From contig BTRK01000002.1 in assembly GCA_036245805.1 (NCBI GenBank), forward strand, positions 11,528,689 to 11,592,688: a stretch of DNA of 64,000 nt. Reading direction: 5' to 3'. The translations under genes were made by a program, and so were the position numbers. The DNA is from Pristionchus mayeri (taxonomy: Eukaryota > Nematoda > Chromadorea > Rhabditida > Neodiplogasteridae). The notes beneath the pieces are model-generated. The model was not told the origin of the DNA. It did no database searches and saw only the letters and a program-made list of their open reading frames with translations. Numbering within the stretch: the first letter of the stretch is position 1; every line of letters starts with the position of its first letter. Of the stretch, positions 24,401-35,700 are shown in pieces.

Positions 24401-27400
24401 AGCGATCAATATAGGGAACAGAAAAATTATCAATTTTGAACAAATTCACGAGCTCACCCTTCGCTTCAGGAAGATTATCGACCTCTTTCATCTTCAAGCA
24501 AGCACCATTCGATCTTCTGAACGATTCGCATATTGGATAAGAAAATATTTTAACAACTTACAAGGGAGTGCTCATTCCATGGTATGAAATTATGAGGAAT
24601 GACTGACATAGGGTGGAATCGTATCCGGTGGAGATCCCGAAGCACTTTTCAAAAAGTGCTGAGGTTCGAAATTTCGTGACCTACCTTTTGCACGCGAAAT
24701 CTGCAAACTCTGAGTGCGAGGGCATCACTCTATCTCTCGCTTCCTTGACCGTAGACTTTGTGGCGTAGTGGGTTGTGAGCGTGCATGTAATTTTGCTGCC
24801 GTGGGTTCCATTCTTTATGCATGCAAACTTTTTTGCACCGTTTTAAACTTTTATTTTAATAACATTTAATGTTATATGTGGCAAAATGAATCGTATTTTA
24901 CAATCTAGGAGTCCTTTAGAAGGGCATTTTGACATGCGTTTTATTTTCTGCATTTTATTACATGGCTCACAAAGTTTTCTTGAAAATTTACACAACGAAA
25001 CACTTAAGCCACGTAAATTATTGATACAACTGGTGCAAAAAAAGTTTGCATAGATGAAGAATCGAACCCACGGCAGCAAAATTGTAACCTCATTCACAAC
25101 CCACTACACAACGAAAGCAACGAACGGGGATGCGAGAGATAGGGTGATGTCCTCGCACTCAGAGCTTGCAGATTTCGCGTGCAAAAGGTAGGTCACGAAA
25201 TTTCGAATATGAGGTCCCCTCAGCACTTTTTGAAAAGTTCTTCGGGATCTCCACCGGATACAATTCCACCCTATATCAGTAATTCCTCATAATTTCATAC
25301 CATGTAATGAGCACTCCCTTGTTACAAGAAATGTCACAACGTTCAAGTAAACAAAGAAAAGCCAATTTTTCAGCAAATTGTGAGCAATAAATTATAAGAA
25401 ATTTATTTTCAAAATCACTTACGACCAAAACGGGAAAAATTTAGAGACATCATCAGGAAGCATTCCACGGATTTGATCATACGCTGACTTGGCCGTATCG
25501 GAAAGCTGATTGTACAATTCGGAAGACTGAACACAATAAATTATTGGCTACTAATCAAAAACCAAAGTGAAATAACTTACAGAAATATCTTTGTCTCTCC
25601 CAAAGTAGAACTCAAGGGCTTTAGTCTATAATTGCAAATTTATATCAAAGTAAAATAAATAAAAAACAAACGTGAAGCTTGATGAATCGGAAGGAAGCGT
25701 GCTTATCCACAAAGAGGAGAATTTCTGCCAGAGAGAAAATGTCCCAGTTGATCGCAACACATTCCTCTATGTGATCGATAACCACATTTTTCTTACTAAT
25801 TTCTCAATTTCACAACAAATTATATTTTTTTTAAAGAATAAAATACCTTGAAATCGAATCTATCAGCAATCACTAAAAGCGAATCCAATAGTCTCATATC
25901 TTCTGAAAAGTAGTCGATCAAGAAATAAAGGACGAAAAAATAAACCTTTGATGCTGTATAAAGGATCGTATAGAGATTTGAGCAACACATGAAAGTCCTG
26001 AATTGAGATGGTTAATGAAGCAAAACTCTACAAAAGGAGGACTAGAGCAGAGAGAATGCAGATAAAGAGAGACGGCTCTCTTCCTTGTGCAATCTTGCGT
26101 GTGTTTATGCCAAGAAACGCCGTAAATTTATATGTAAGATTTAAGAGAAGCGCTCGGTAAGACTCGACCACCCCGCGGACACGTTCCTCTAGCAACAAGA
26201 TCCGGAGGTCCATACTCAGGTGCTAGGAGTACCTTAGGCCCACATTGCTCAAAACTACGGTTATTATCTGATAGGGCCATTGTACAGAAAGAAAATCGAT
26301 TCAAAGTTGAAAATGGTCGAAAAAATATATTTTCAGAACGCTGTAATATGGATTCAATTTTCAAGCAGCATTAGTCATGTGATGCCTTGGAAGCCCAAAA
26401 AACATATCTAGGTGCTTTTCCGGTCAATTTGGAATACTCAGTTTTCGCTCAAAAAATCACATTTTTCACTGAAAATGATGCCTTCTTTGGTTCCTCCAAT
26501 AGTTTTTGTGCACACGTTGTAGCCCGATGGTACCTGACTTCATTCTACCCCAAGACATACTCAATGGCTTTGTCGAAGTTCGAGATTTTTGAACTTGTAG
26601 ATTTAACAGTGCTGATGTCGAACATGAAAACCATTGTCCTTGGTTGAATTGGAATTGAAATAGATTAGATAAGTAATGGTTACAACTTATTTCCTTTCGA
26701 TACTTCAGATAACACTCAAACATCCCGAGTTTTGCTCAATTCTGAAAATTCGATTTTTCATGGTCTGAATTTCCAAAAAATGTGCATCTCTATGTCAATA
26801 ATTTTGCTCCGGCTACAATAAGTTTGACATGGAAATTGTAGTACGTACCAACACACACGTGTAATATCTTTGCTAAATAAGAATCACCAGCATTTTCGAA
26901 GTTCCTGATTTTCACGATTGAAATAGCGAAATCGCGAGATTCTAAATGTATCGAAATTGAATTTCGGCGATAATGTCGATTTTTATTGGTTGTTTTCAAC
27001 GGATATCGGAGTTAATAGTCCTGCACTGTAAAATGACACCCACATAACATTCGATTTTCAAGTTTGTTAAAAAACCGATTATCGACGAATTTAATTTCAT
27101 TATTTTCCTCCCTCAAATCTAGACTTTCTAAATCAAACGCCAGTTGATCTTAGCATCAATAGACAATACGCTCTCACATTTCTAATTGGCCACAATATTA
27201 TCACCAATGAAGCTTTCGAAGTTTCAGATATCTGCGATTCATTAGGCAAAATCAGAAATCTCGAAATATAAATAAATTTGATTTTCGCAAATTTGGCAAA
27301 GATACTAGAAAGGCTTTCTTGAGAATATGCTGTACGCCATGATTGGAATTTTATTACACCAGAATAATCACAGTTTTAAAGGTTTAAAAATTTTTTTTTT

Positions 27401-30400
27401 TTTGAAATTGAAATATTTCGATTCTCGGAAGCTGTCAAAATATTAAATATTTTCACTTTAATCAGATAGATATGTATGCATACTACTTATTTAAACCGGT
27501 GACTCATGAATATAAGACATTTTCCCGACGAAATTCAATTTCGATACATTTAGAACCTCGCGATTTCGCTATTTCAATCGTGAAAATCAGGAACATCGAA
27601 AATTCTGGTGATTCTTATTTAGCAAATGTATTACACGTGCTGGTACGTACTACAATTTACATGTCAAACTTATTGGAGCCGGAGCAAAATTATTGAGATA
27701 AAGATGCACAATTTTTGGAAATTCAGACGATCAAAAATCGAATTTTCAGAATTGAGCAAAACTCGGGATATTTGTGTGTTATATGAAGTATCGAAAGTAA
27801 ATAAGTTGTAACCATTACTTATCTAATCGATTTCAATTCCAGTTCAACCAAAGACAATTGTTTTCATGTGCGAAATCAGCACTGTTAAATCTACAAGTTC
27901 AAAAATCTCGAAGTTCGACAAAGCCATTGAATATGTCTTGGGGTAGAATGAAGTCAGGTACCATCGGGCTACAACGTGTGCACAAAAACTATTGGAGGAA
28001 CCAAGGAAGGCATCAGTTGCAGTGAAAAATGCGAATTTTTGAGTGAAAACGAAGTATTCAAAATTGACTGGAAAAGCACCTAGATATGTTTTTTAGGCTT
28101 TCAAGGCATCACATAACTAATGCTACTTGAAAATTGAATCCACATTACAGCGTTCTGAAAATATTTTTTTTTGACCATTTTCAACTTTGAATCGATTTTC
28201 TTACTGTACAATGGCCCTATCAGATAATAACCGTAGTTTTGAGCAATGTGGGCCTAAGGTACTCCTAGCACCCGAGTATGGACCTCCGGATCTTGTTGCT
28301 AGAGGAACATGTCCGCGGGGTGCTCAATATGATCGAGTCTTACGGAGCGGGTCTCTTAATAACAAATTATGCCCTCACTTCTCGCTCAACACCCTTCAGT
28401 TCAATTTCATTCTTGTTCTTCTCAGCGAAATTGCCGTAGAACATTGCGTTGAAAACTGGAGAATGAACCGCGAGGATCTGTAACGTAGTATTCTTCACAA
28501 CTAGGTTATAATTTTTTTAACCTGCTTGTTTGCATAGAGTTTCACTCCTCCGTCGAAGATTAACGTAATATCATGGCGAGAATCACTCGAATACGTGCAA
28601 TCGATAACAGGACTAGAACAATAGATATTTAAGCTCATCTAAAAAAATAATCTAAAGAAATAACCTGATTCCAACGATATTTGAGAGTATTAATCGAGCT
28701 TCAATTGTGATTTGTTCCTTATCGTTGATGAAACCCTAAAGTAGATTATTCAATCAATACCCAAAAATTAATTTAAACCTTAGTTTCATCGATCAGGTCA
28801 CTCCATCGAATGAACTCATCGACACCCGCAATCGTGCAGTCGTTGTGGAACGTCTTCTTGAGCTAAAATGGTCGGGTGAATAAGTGCTACGGAATGTTGA
28901 CCCACATATGAAATTGTAACGATAAAGTTGAAATCAAACCTCGAATTCTCTATTTCCTCCATTTCCCGTTCCCACTAGCTTCAGATGAGTTGAAACGTCG
29001 ACACTCCAGGGACGGGTCTCGTATGTGGGATGATAAAGATACACTCCCAGGTAAGTCGATGCGTTTTTCTTCAACGCCAAGGCCCTGAAAAGAAATACCT
29101 GTGAAATGAACAATATAATATCGAATTCCTTGGATTAAATCATTGATTAATTAAACATTTGAGCAATTGTGTGTGAAGAAATTACTTGTTTATAATCATT
29201 TCTCACCAACGCTGTCCAAGCACTATAGTGTCATAGGAGAAGATTCCCTTTTCAAATATCATCGTAAAACTCTCTACTAAACGAATGAAACCCGTCGAAG
29301 CATCTGGAATATAAATATACATTGAAATGATATCGCTGGAAAAAATAACCGATGATTATTCAATCAATACTAATATCATGGCGAGAATCACTCGAATACG
29401 TGCAATCGATAACAGGACTAGAACAATAGATATTTAAGCTCATCTAAAAAAATAATCTAAAGAAATAACCTGATTCCAACGATATTTGAGAGTATTAATC
29501 GAGCTTCAATTGTGATTTGTTCCTTATCGTTGATGAAACCCTAAAGTAGATTATTCAATCAATACCCAAAAATTAATTTAAACCTTAGTTTCATCGATCA
29601 GGTCACTCCATCGAATGAACTCATCGACACCCGCAATCGTGCAGTCGTTGTGGAACGTCTTCTTGAGCTAAAATGGTCGGGTGAATAAGTGCTACGGAAT
29701 GTTGACCCACATATGAAATTGTAACGATAAAGTTGAAATCAAACCTCGAATTCTCTATTTCCTCCATTTCCCGTTCCCACTAGCTTCAGATGAGTTGAAA
29801 CGTCGACACTCCAGGGACGGGTCTCGTATGTGGGATGATAAAGATACACTCCCAGGTAAGTCGATGCGTTTTTCTTCAACGCCAAGGCCCTGAAAAGAAA
29901 TACCTGTGAAATGAACAATATAATATCGAATTCCTTGGATTAAATCATTGATTAATTAAACATTTGAGCAATTGTGTGTGAAGAAATTACTTGTTTATAA
30001 TCATTTCTCACCAACGCTGTCCAAGCACTATAGTGTCATAGGAGAAGATTCCCTTTTCAAATATCATCGTAAAACTCTCTACTAAACGAATGAAACCCGT
30101 CGAAGCATCTGGAATATAAATATACATTGAAATGATATCGCTGGAAAAAATAACCGATGAATGTCTGTTGCTATTCGATTTGATTATCTACGAATAAATG
30201 TTGCTCAATAAAACTAAATTCGTCTATTGGTGCATTTATCGTCGCCGCTCAAAAGGTTGCTATGTCAGAATAACTCGTCCAGCGGAGTCAGATGACAAGA
30301 AATGATTCTCTGTCCAGAGAGGTCACAATGCGCCATTTGGGGAGGGGGGATCGAGGTCGGAGAGATGGGGGAAGCAATTATATTCTCTATTATCAGCTTG

Positions 30401-32427
30401 TTCGAAGTGAAACGTATTCGATCATGTTCGCAATGTACAATTTAATGCACACATTTCATCTAGGTTTCACAGTATCGATATAACATAAATTTCCTGGGAA
30501 GTTAATTACAACACAAAATCAAATATGGTTCCCTGCAAACGAGCTGATGATGGAGAACCTATTTTGACTGCATTTCCCCTCACTCGATTCTACCCTCTCC
30601 ATACTAGAGTTTCCATTTTCTGGTAATTTTGAGTATTTTTCAGATAGCTTTCAGATATACAAAATAGTTTATAGTTGTAAAGCGCTTGAATCACAACCGT
30701 AAATTACAGTTGCGGACAAAAGTTTAGCACCAACTTTCAAATGATCATAACTTCTTTAAATATTGAGATAAAGACTTACGGTTTGGAGCATTCGAAAGAT
30801 ACATCCCAGGACATTATCGGCATATGGACGATGTGCTGAAACCTATAAATCGCGGGTTACAAAATTTATTTTCCCGGAGTTCTTTCGATTTTATTTTTTT
30901 AAACCCCAGCCGAACTGCGCTATGAAGTCAAATTCATTTTGCTGAGAGTACCTCCCCCGATGATGCGAATCCACTATCCAGCGTGTTTGGTGCTTCTCGA
31001 TGAGAGTCAATATATCGATTTTCCGAGACTTCACAAAAATTTTTTATTTGGCTATATCTTCGGAACAAATTGAGCTACACTGTCAAAATTTCACAGGTGT
31101 CATATTGTCGTGATGGAGCAACAACGTGGTAAGTTTCATAGCGAACGGACTGAAAATTTCAAAAATCGAAAAATGTTGTTCACCAATATTCAGCCACATG
31201 ATACCACATAATCGGGTTCAGCGAAAAATCTAATTTCTTGTCAGTTTATGCAGAAACTATTAGAGAACTACTGTGCGAAATTGCGAGATTATGTGATTCT
31301 TTATACCCATTTTGCATGTGAATACTCTGTGAGGGTCAGAGTGGAGCGGCTGTTCAGAAGTAGTCGGACTCAACAATCTTATTATCCGAACACGAACATT
31401 TCAAGTTAAATGATCCCAATTCAATAATGAATGTACATATCTTGGTCAAAGTATGCTACTGTGTTGTTTTAGTGTAAATCAGGAAATGCTCTATTTTTAC
31501 TAAAATCTCATGAACGCATTCCTTCCCCGCTGAACCTCCCCGAGTATTCACATGCAAAATATGTATAAAGAAACGCCTGTTCTCGCAATTTCGCATATTA
31601 ATTCTATAATAGTTTCTGCATAAAGTGACAAGAAATCAGATTTTTCGCTGAACCCGATTGGGTCGTTTCATGTGGCTGAATATTGGTGAACAAAATTTTT
31701 CGATTTTTGAAATTTTCAGTCCGTTTGCTATGAAACTTGGCAAGTTGTCCCTCCACGATAGTATGATACCTGTGAAATTTTGACCCTGTAGCTCAATTCG
31801 TTCCGAAGATATAGCCAAAAAACAAAATTTGTGAGGTCTCGGAAAATCGATATACCAATTCTCATCGAGAAGCACCAAACACGCTGGATAGTGGATTCGC
31901 ATCATCGGGGGAGGTACTCTCATCAAAATGAATTTGACTTCATAGCGCAGTTCGGCTGAGGTTTAAAAAAATCAAATCGAAAGAACTCCGGGAAAATACA
32001 TTTTGTAACCCGCGATATTTAGGTTTCAGCACATCATACATATGCCGATAATGTCCTGGGGTGTTTCTCTCGAATGCTCCAAACCGCAAGTCATTATCTC
32101 ATTTTTGAAAGAAGTTATGATTATTTGAAATTTGGTGCTAAACTTTTGTCGCAACTGTACGTTGAATTACCTGAAATGGGAAACCCTACTCCAGACCCTT
32201 AAATCGCTTATTCTGAACCTTTGAAGGTAAGTTGTCTCCAAATTTTTTTATCGTTTGACCCTGCTGGATGAGTCATTCAATCAATGAGGGGGAAGGCGAC
32301 GTTAAACTATATGAAACGACAAAAATGTATAAAGGGTCCGGAAACTTAGTCATTAAGTGTAATAAATCAAACCATTTTGCGGTTCCATCAATTTGCCGTC
32401 CACAGCCTCCTGTCTGGGAGGAGACAT
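21438..32427 (-). CDS. MATH-BTB protein, gene A (probably disrupted)
   Basis: Minus strand. The first exon, 32427-32373 (MSPPRQEAVDGK...), ends in phase 1 and fits the MATH exons. Order: MATH (FIRLVES, W-R, YLGVYL, PWSVDV, W-SDL, GFINDKEQITIEA); BTB (HDITLIFDGGVKLYANK, LAVHSPVFNAMFYGNF at 28,379-28,476); a BTB tail (LLDSLLVIADRFDFK); linker exons at 23.6-25.6 kb; then a second BTB half encoded twice (23.5-22.98 and 22.75-22.22 kb); and a last exon ending at 21,438. MATH-BTB proteins typically act as Cullin-3 substrate adaptors. The MATH exons are tandemly duplicated (28.6-30.2 kb) with a stop between copies, and large elements fill two introns. A functional mRNA would need exon skipping. Confidence 0.65.
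22775..22968. mobile_element. Truncated MITE, mirror copy in gene A
   Basis: Right-arm copy of the element at 15,051-15,244, between the two BTB exon units of gene A. Confidence 0.6.
24561..25321. mobile_element. 761 bp fold-back element, TTA-flanked
   Basis: The ends CAAGGGAGTGCTCATT and AATGAGCACTCCCTTG are inverted and flanked on both sides by TTA (24558-24560 and 25322-25324). The inverted arms extend about 280 bp each (CACTTTTTGAAAAG, GCAGATTTCGCGTGCAAAAG and others). The equivalent intron of gene B near 35,375 lacks it. A three-base TTA duplication fits a PIF/Harbinger-type non-autonomous element. There is no transposase frame. Confidence 0.65.
26141..28359. mobile_element. 2.2 kb TTAA-flanked fold-back element
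   Basis: TTAA at 26141-26144 and at 28356-28359 bounds inverted ends beginning GAGA..CGCTC.GTAAGACTCGA. Arms of about 830 bp (to about 26,970, and from about 27,523) are inverted and mostly identical. The centre of about 550 bp is unique. TTAA targets are typical of piggyBac-type elements and of palindromic elements known in Caenorhabditis. It has no transposase frame. It sits in gene A about 20 bp past the donor of the BTB exon ending at 28,379. Confidence 0.65.
28567..30163. repeat. 805-bp tandem duplication of MATH exons
   Basis: 28,567-29,354 and 29,372-30,163 are direct copies offset by 805 bp with no differences seen. Each holds all four MATH exons and the 5' part of the first BTB exon. 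The junction carries 17 bp, GATTATTCAATCAATAC (29,354-29,370), identical to 28,744-28,760 in the nearby intron. That is a templated insertion, as expected from a replication template switch. Read from the 5' side, the truncated BTB exon of the first copy runs into TGA shortly after GCCATGATATT. Confidence 0.85.
30707..32157. mobile_element. 1.45 kb Tc1-type non-autonomous element
   Basis: The ends CAGTTGCGGACAAAAGTTTA and its inverse (AAACTTTTGTCGCAACTG) are flanked by TA at 30705-30706 and 32158-32159. The inverted arms are about 630 bp each around a 200-bp centre. TA targets and CAGT..CGGACAAAAG-type ends are the signature of Tc1/mariner elements. The 96-codon frame on the minus strand near 31.6-31.9 kb is arm sequence, not transposase. 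It lies in the first intron of gene A. Confidence 0.75.
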
Positions 32428-32749
32428 TCTGAATAAACATTAAATAAACATTGTATTAATAGACTTCTTCCCGTGGAAGATATCTTGCACAAAACACAAA
32501 AATATGTTCATCCAACTGAGTAACATGGAACAGCATATATTATAGTGGGACATCAACCACATCTCGTACAAACACAAAAATGCGGCCATCGGCTTTATCA
32601 AGAGAACGACCAATTTGAACTAAAAGAAGATACAAACACCGGGAAACATCAGTTACTGATAGTGAATTAGTTGAGAAATACACCGAGAGGAACACAGATC
32701 GAATAAGACATACATAGATATAATTACAGTAAAGAAAGACGAAAGTTTC
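32428..32749. other. Intergenic between genes A and B
   Basis: A compact gap of about 320 bp holding the promoter of gene A and the 3' end of gene B. No separate gene was seen. Confidence 0.5.
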
Positions 32750-35700
32750 TTAGTGGGACACATTGATTTTCGAGCAAATCCATTCAAACATTTCTCTCGT
32801 CGCGTCAGCATCCATTGCTTTGTAAGCAGGAGAGTTCTGAAAACACGGCTCTAGATCTGATGAGAACTATGACATCATGCCGTATTTGATAGATAAGGGC
32901 GGCATGACGTCATAGTTCCCATCCGACCTAGCAAAAAAAACAGTTACTTGCCTCAAACACTCATTTAGATAAAAAAATCACATTTTAGCCTAACATATCA
33001 GAACAGACACATAAAACGGAATTCTAATGCGAGAACTTGATTACCAAACAAATTGTCTACCTCGATTTCTCTGTAGATGGACTTCCAGTCGACGTACTCC
33101 GTTCCGTAACTGTTGCAGCAGAACTGAAAAGGGTTGGCATCCCTAATTATTTGTGCACTACACAGAACGAAATCAATTATAGATAATGCATATCTATATT
33201 TAGCACCAAGGCCGAATTATGTTCATAAAAATTGCACCTCAACTTTACACTCGAATCCAAAGAAGAGAAGCATCTTCAATCCTTCGAAGCAATGCATGTA
33301 ACGCAGAACGTCAGCGATATCGTCGAGGATGAACTGAACAAATAGCGATATAAATTTAGATTAGAAGAACATGTAATAGAAATAACTCACAGGAACATTG
33401 AATTTCTTGGCCATAACTGCCATACGAGACATTGCATCGTCTGCAATAGGAATTTGTAATGTTTAAAAAAATTTAAATTGCCCTCAACCACTATCCCATA
33501 TGCACTTCTTACTCATAGTAATGAATTTCGATAAAATAAAAACAGTACATTTAAGTTACCCAACAAGGACGAAATTGACCCATAATTTTGTCCTAGATCG
33601 AATAGCCGATGGTTGAATTAGTATAGAATGAATATACAAAAATGCTAAAAATCAATAATAGCCTCAAGGGAAAGCCGGAAATTCAGCGTAATCCCGCGCC
33701 CTCTCACTTTTGCAAACTCTCTCGTACACGCGACGGGATCAGGGTGAGATCAGGGTTTCGTCCTTGTTGGGTAACTTTAATACTAACCATCGAAATTCTT
33801 CACGGATGATGGATAGATCCATCGAAGGAAATGGATGCAATCCTAGAAGAACAAAGAATCAATTTTATTCTCTCAAGAACACAGCAATCTATTGTACAAA
33901 CAGCAATCTATTGAAACACACACAGCAATCTATTGAAAGAAAGAGTGTTTACCTGATACGCCACTCCTTTGAGATCATATCTATTGTCAATTCCGGTTGA
34001 ATTATCCTCGAACATCGTACGGAACACAGTCGAAATGTTGGATAGATACTGAAACACGACAGATCTCTTTTATGTTTCTACTTGTCACTCAATTCATACC
34101 TGTGTATGAACATGAAGCTCCTTCTCTTCCACAATGAGAATCGCGTCACTCGACGAATCAGCACAAGTGAAATCGAAATGCGGCTTCGGTCTAAGAAATA
34201 AAATAATTTGGTTTTTTATTTTAAAAAAGAAACACAATATGCATCGACGAGAATCATTTTTTTACACAAATCAATACACAAATTAAATATTCACCTCACT
34301 CCAGTGACCTTTGTCAGATGGATTCGAGTCTTCACGAGTATCTTCGGTGCCTTCCAACCTTCTCCTTCCTCCTCCCTTTCTTCTCCAATCACGCCATCTC
34401 GCGTACGGGTTATCACACAAAAGATTGGAGTCATTCCCTTACGGTTTGTAGAATCCAGAGAGAAAGAAAACTGCAAAAACATGGCTCGAGTTTGGTTATG
34501 TATCATTGAAAACAGCACATTAGTAAGTATTTCATAAAAAAGGGATTCAAAACAATGTAAAGATGACAAGCTAAAAGTCACCTGCTTCTTGATCGGGTAG
34601 GGATTGATGGAGAATGGATCAATCTGCTCTTCCTTCTCGTCAACTAGATCCAGAGAGTAGGTCGGATCCTCATGATCCTTGAGCGTGATTCCTCCCTTGG
34701 CAAGGAAAGTAGATTCAGTCTAAATGTTTTTGTGAGATTCCTTAGATCAATTTTTAAAGAAGAACTACAACTTATGTGATTTATTACTGGATAAGCAAAA
34801 AAGGTATACTGTCAGTCCAACCTCCATGATTCCCTCTGCCGTCCATTCGAATTTCGAAGGTCGATCCTGATTTGCGATGAGCTTCAGTCTTATAATTTCG
34901 CGATCACTCCCATCGGCGAGTTTGAGAAGATCATTTTTCGCATCGATAGACCTGTAAAATGCATATTTATATAAAATGCTGATAAAGAATAAAAATTCTC
35001 CGAGATGTAACATAAAAACACTGGGAGCCCACCACAGCAATCCTCCAAAATCCATCGGGGTATCAACGTGCGTGTGGCACACATACGTGGAACTGAGCAC
35101 TCCGCCCTTCTCACTATTCACATCAAAAACCGTCGGGAAACAACCAGAAGCAACCAGATCTGAGAAATATAGGATGCTCCATTTTCACATTGTACTAAGA
35201 GCTGGAAAAGCGCTCGCTATGGTGAATTAAATATAGTCGAATAAAAACAAATCAATTTTGAACAAATTCACGAGCTCACTCTTTGCTTCAGGGAGATTAT
35301 CGGCCTCTTTCATCTTCAAGCAAGCACCATTCGAACGACTGAAAGATTCGTATTTTGGATAAGAAAATATTTTAAAAACTTGTGTCACAACGTTCTAGAA
35401 AACAAAGCACAGTCGAATGTTCAGCAAATTCTGCACAATAAATTATAAGAAATTATTTTCAAAATCACTTACGACCAAAACGGGAAAAATTTAGAACTAT
35501 AGTCAGGAAGCATTCCACGGATTTGATCGTACGCTGACTTGGCCGTATCGGAAAGCTGATGGTACTCTTCAGAAGACTGAACACAATACGTTATAGGCCA
35601 CTAACCCATAACCAAACTGAAATAACTTACGGAAATATCTGAGTCTCTCCCAAAGAAGAACTCAAAGGCATTAGTCTATAAATGCAAAAATTATATTAAA

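Noticed and set aside
24770..25085. GGGTTCGATTC-like B boxes in the TTA-flanked element
   Set aside because: They are part of the inverted arms and lack the rest of a tRNA. A tRNA-derived origin of the element is possible but unsupported.
31636..31926. 96-codon frame inside the Tc1-type element
   Set aside because: It lies in the inverted arm and resembles no transposase (no DDE pattern or DNA-binding start).
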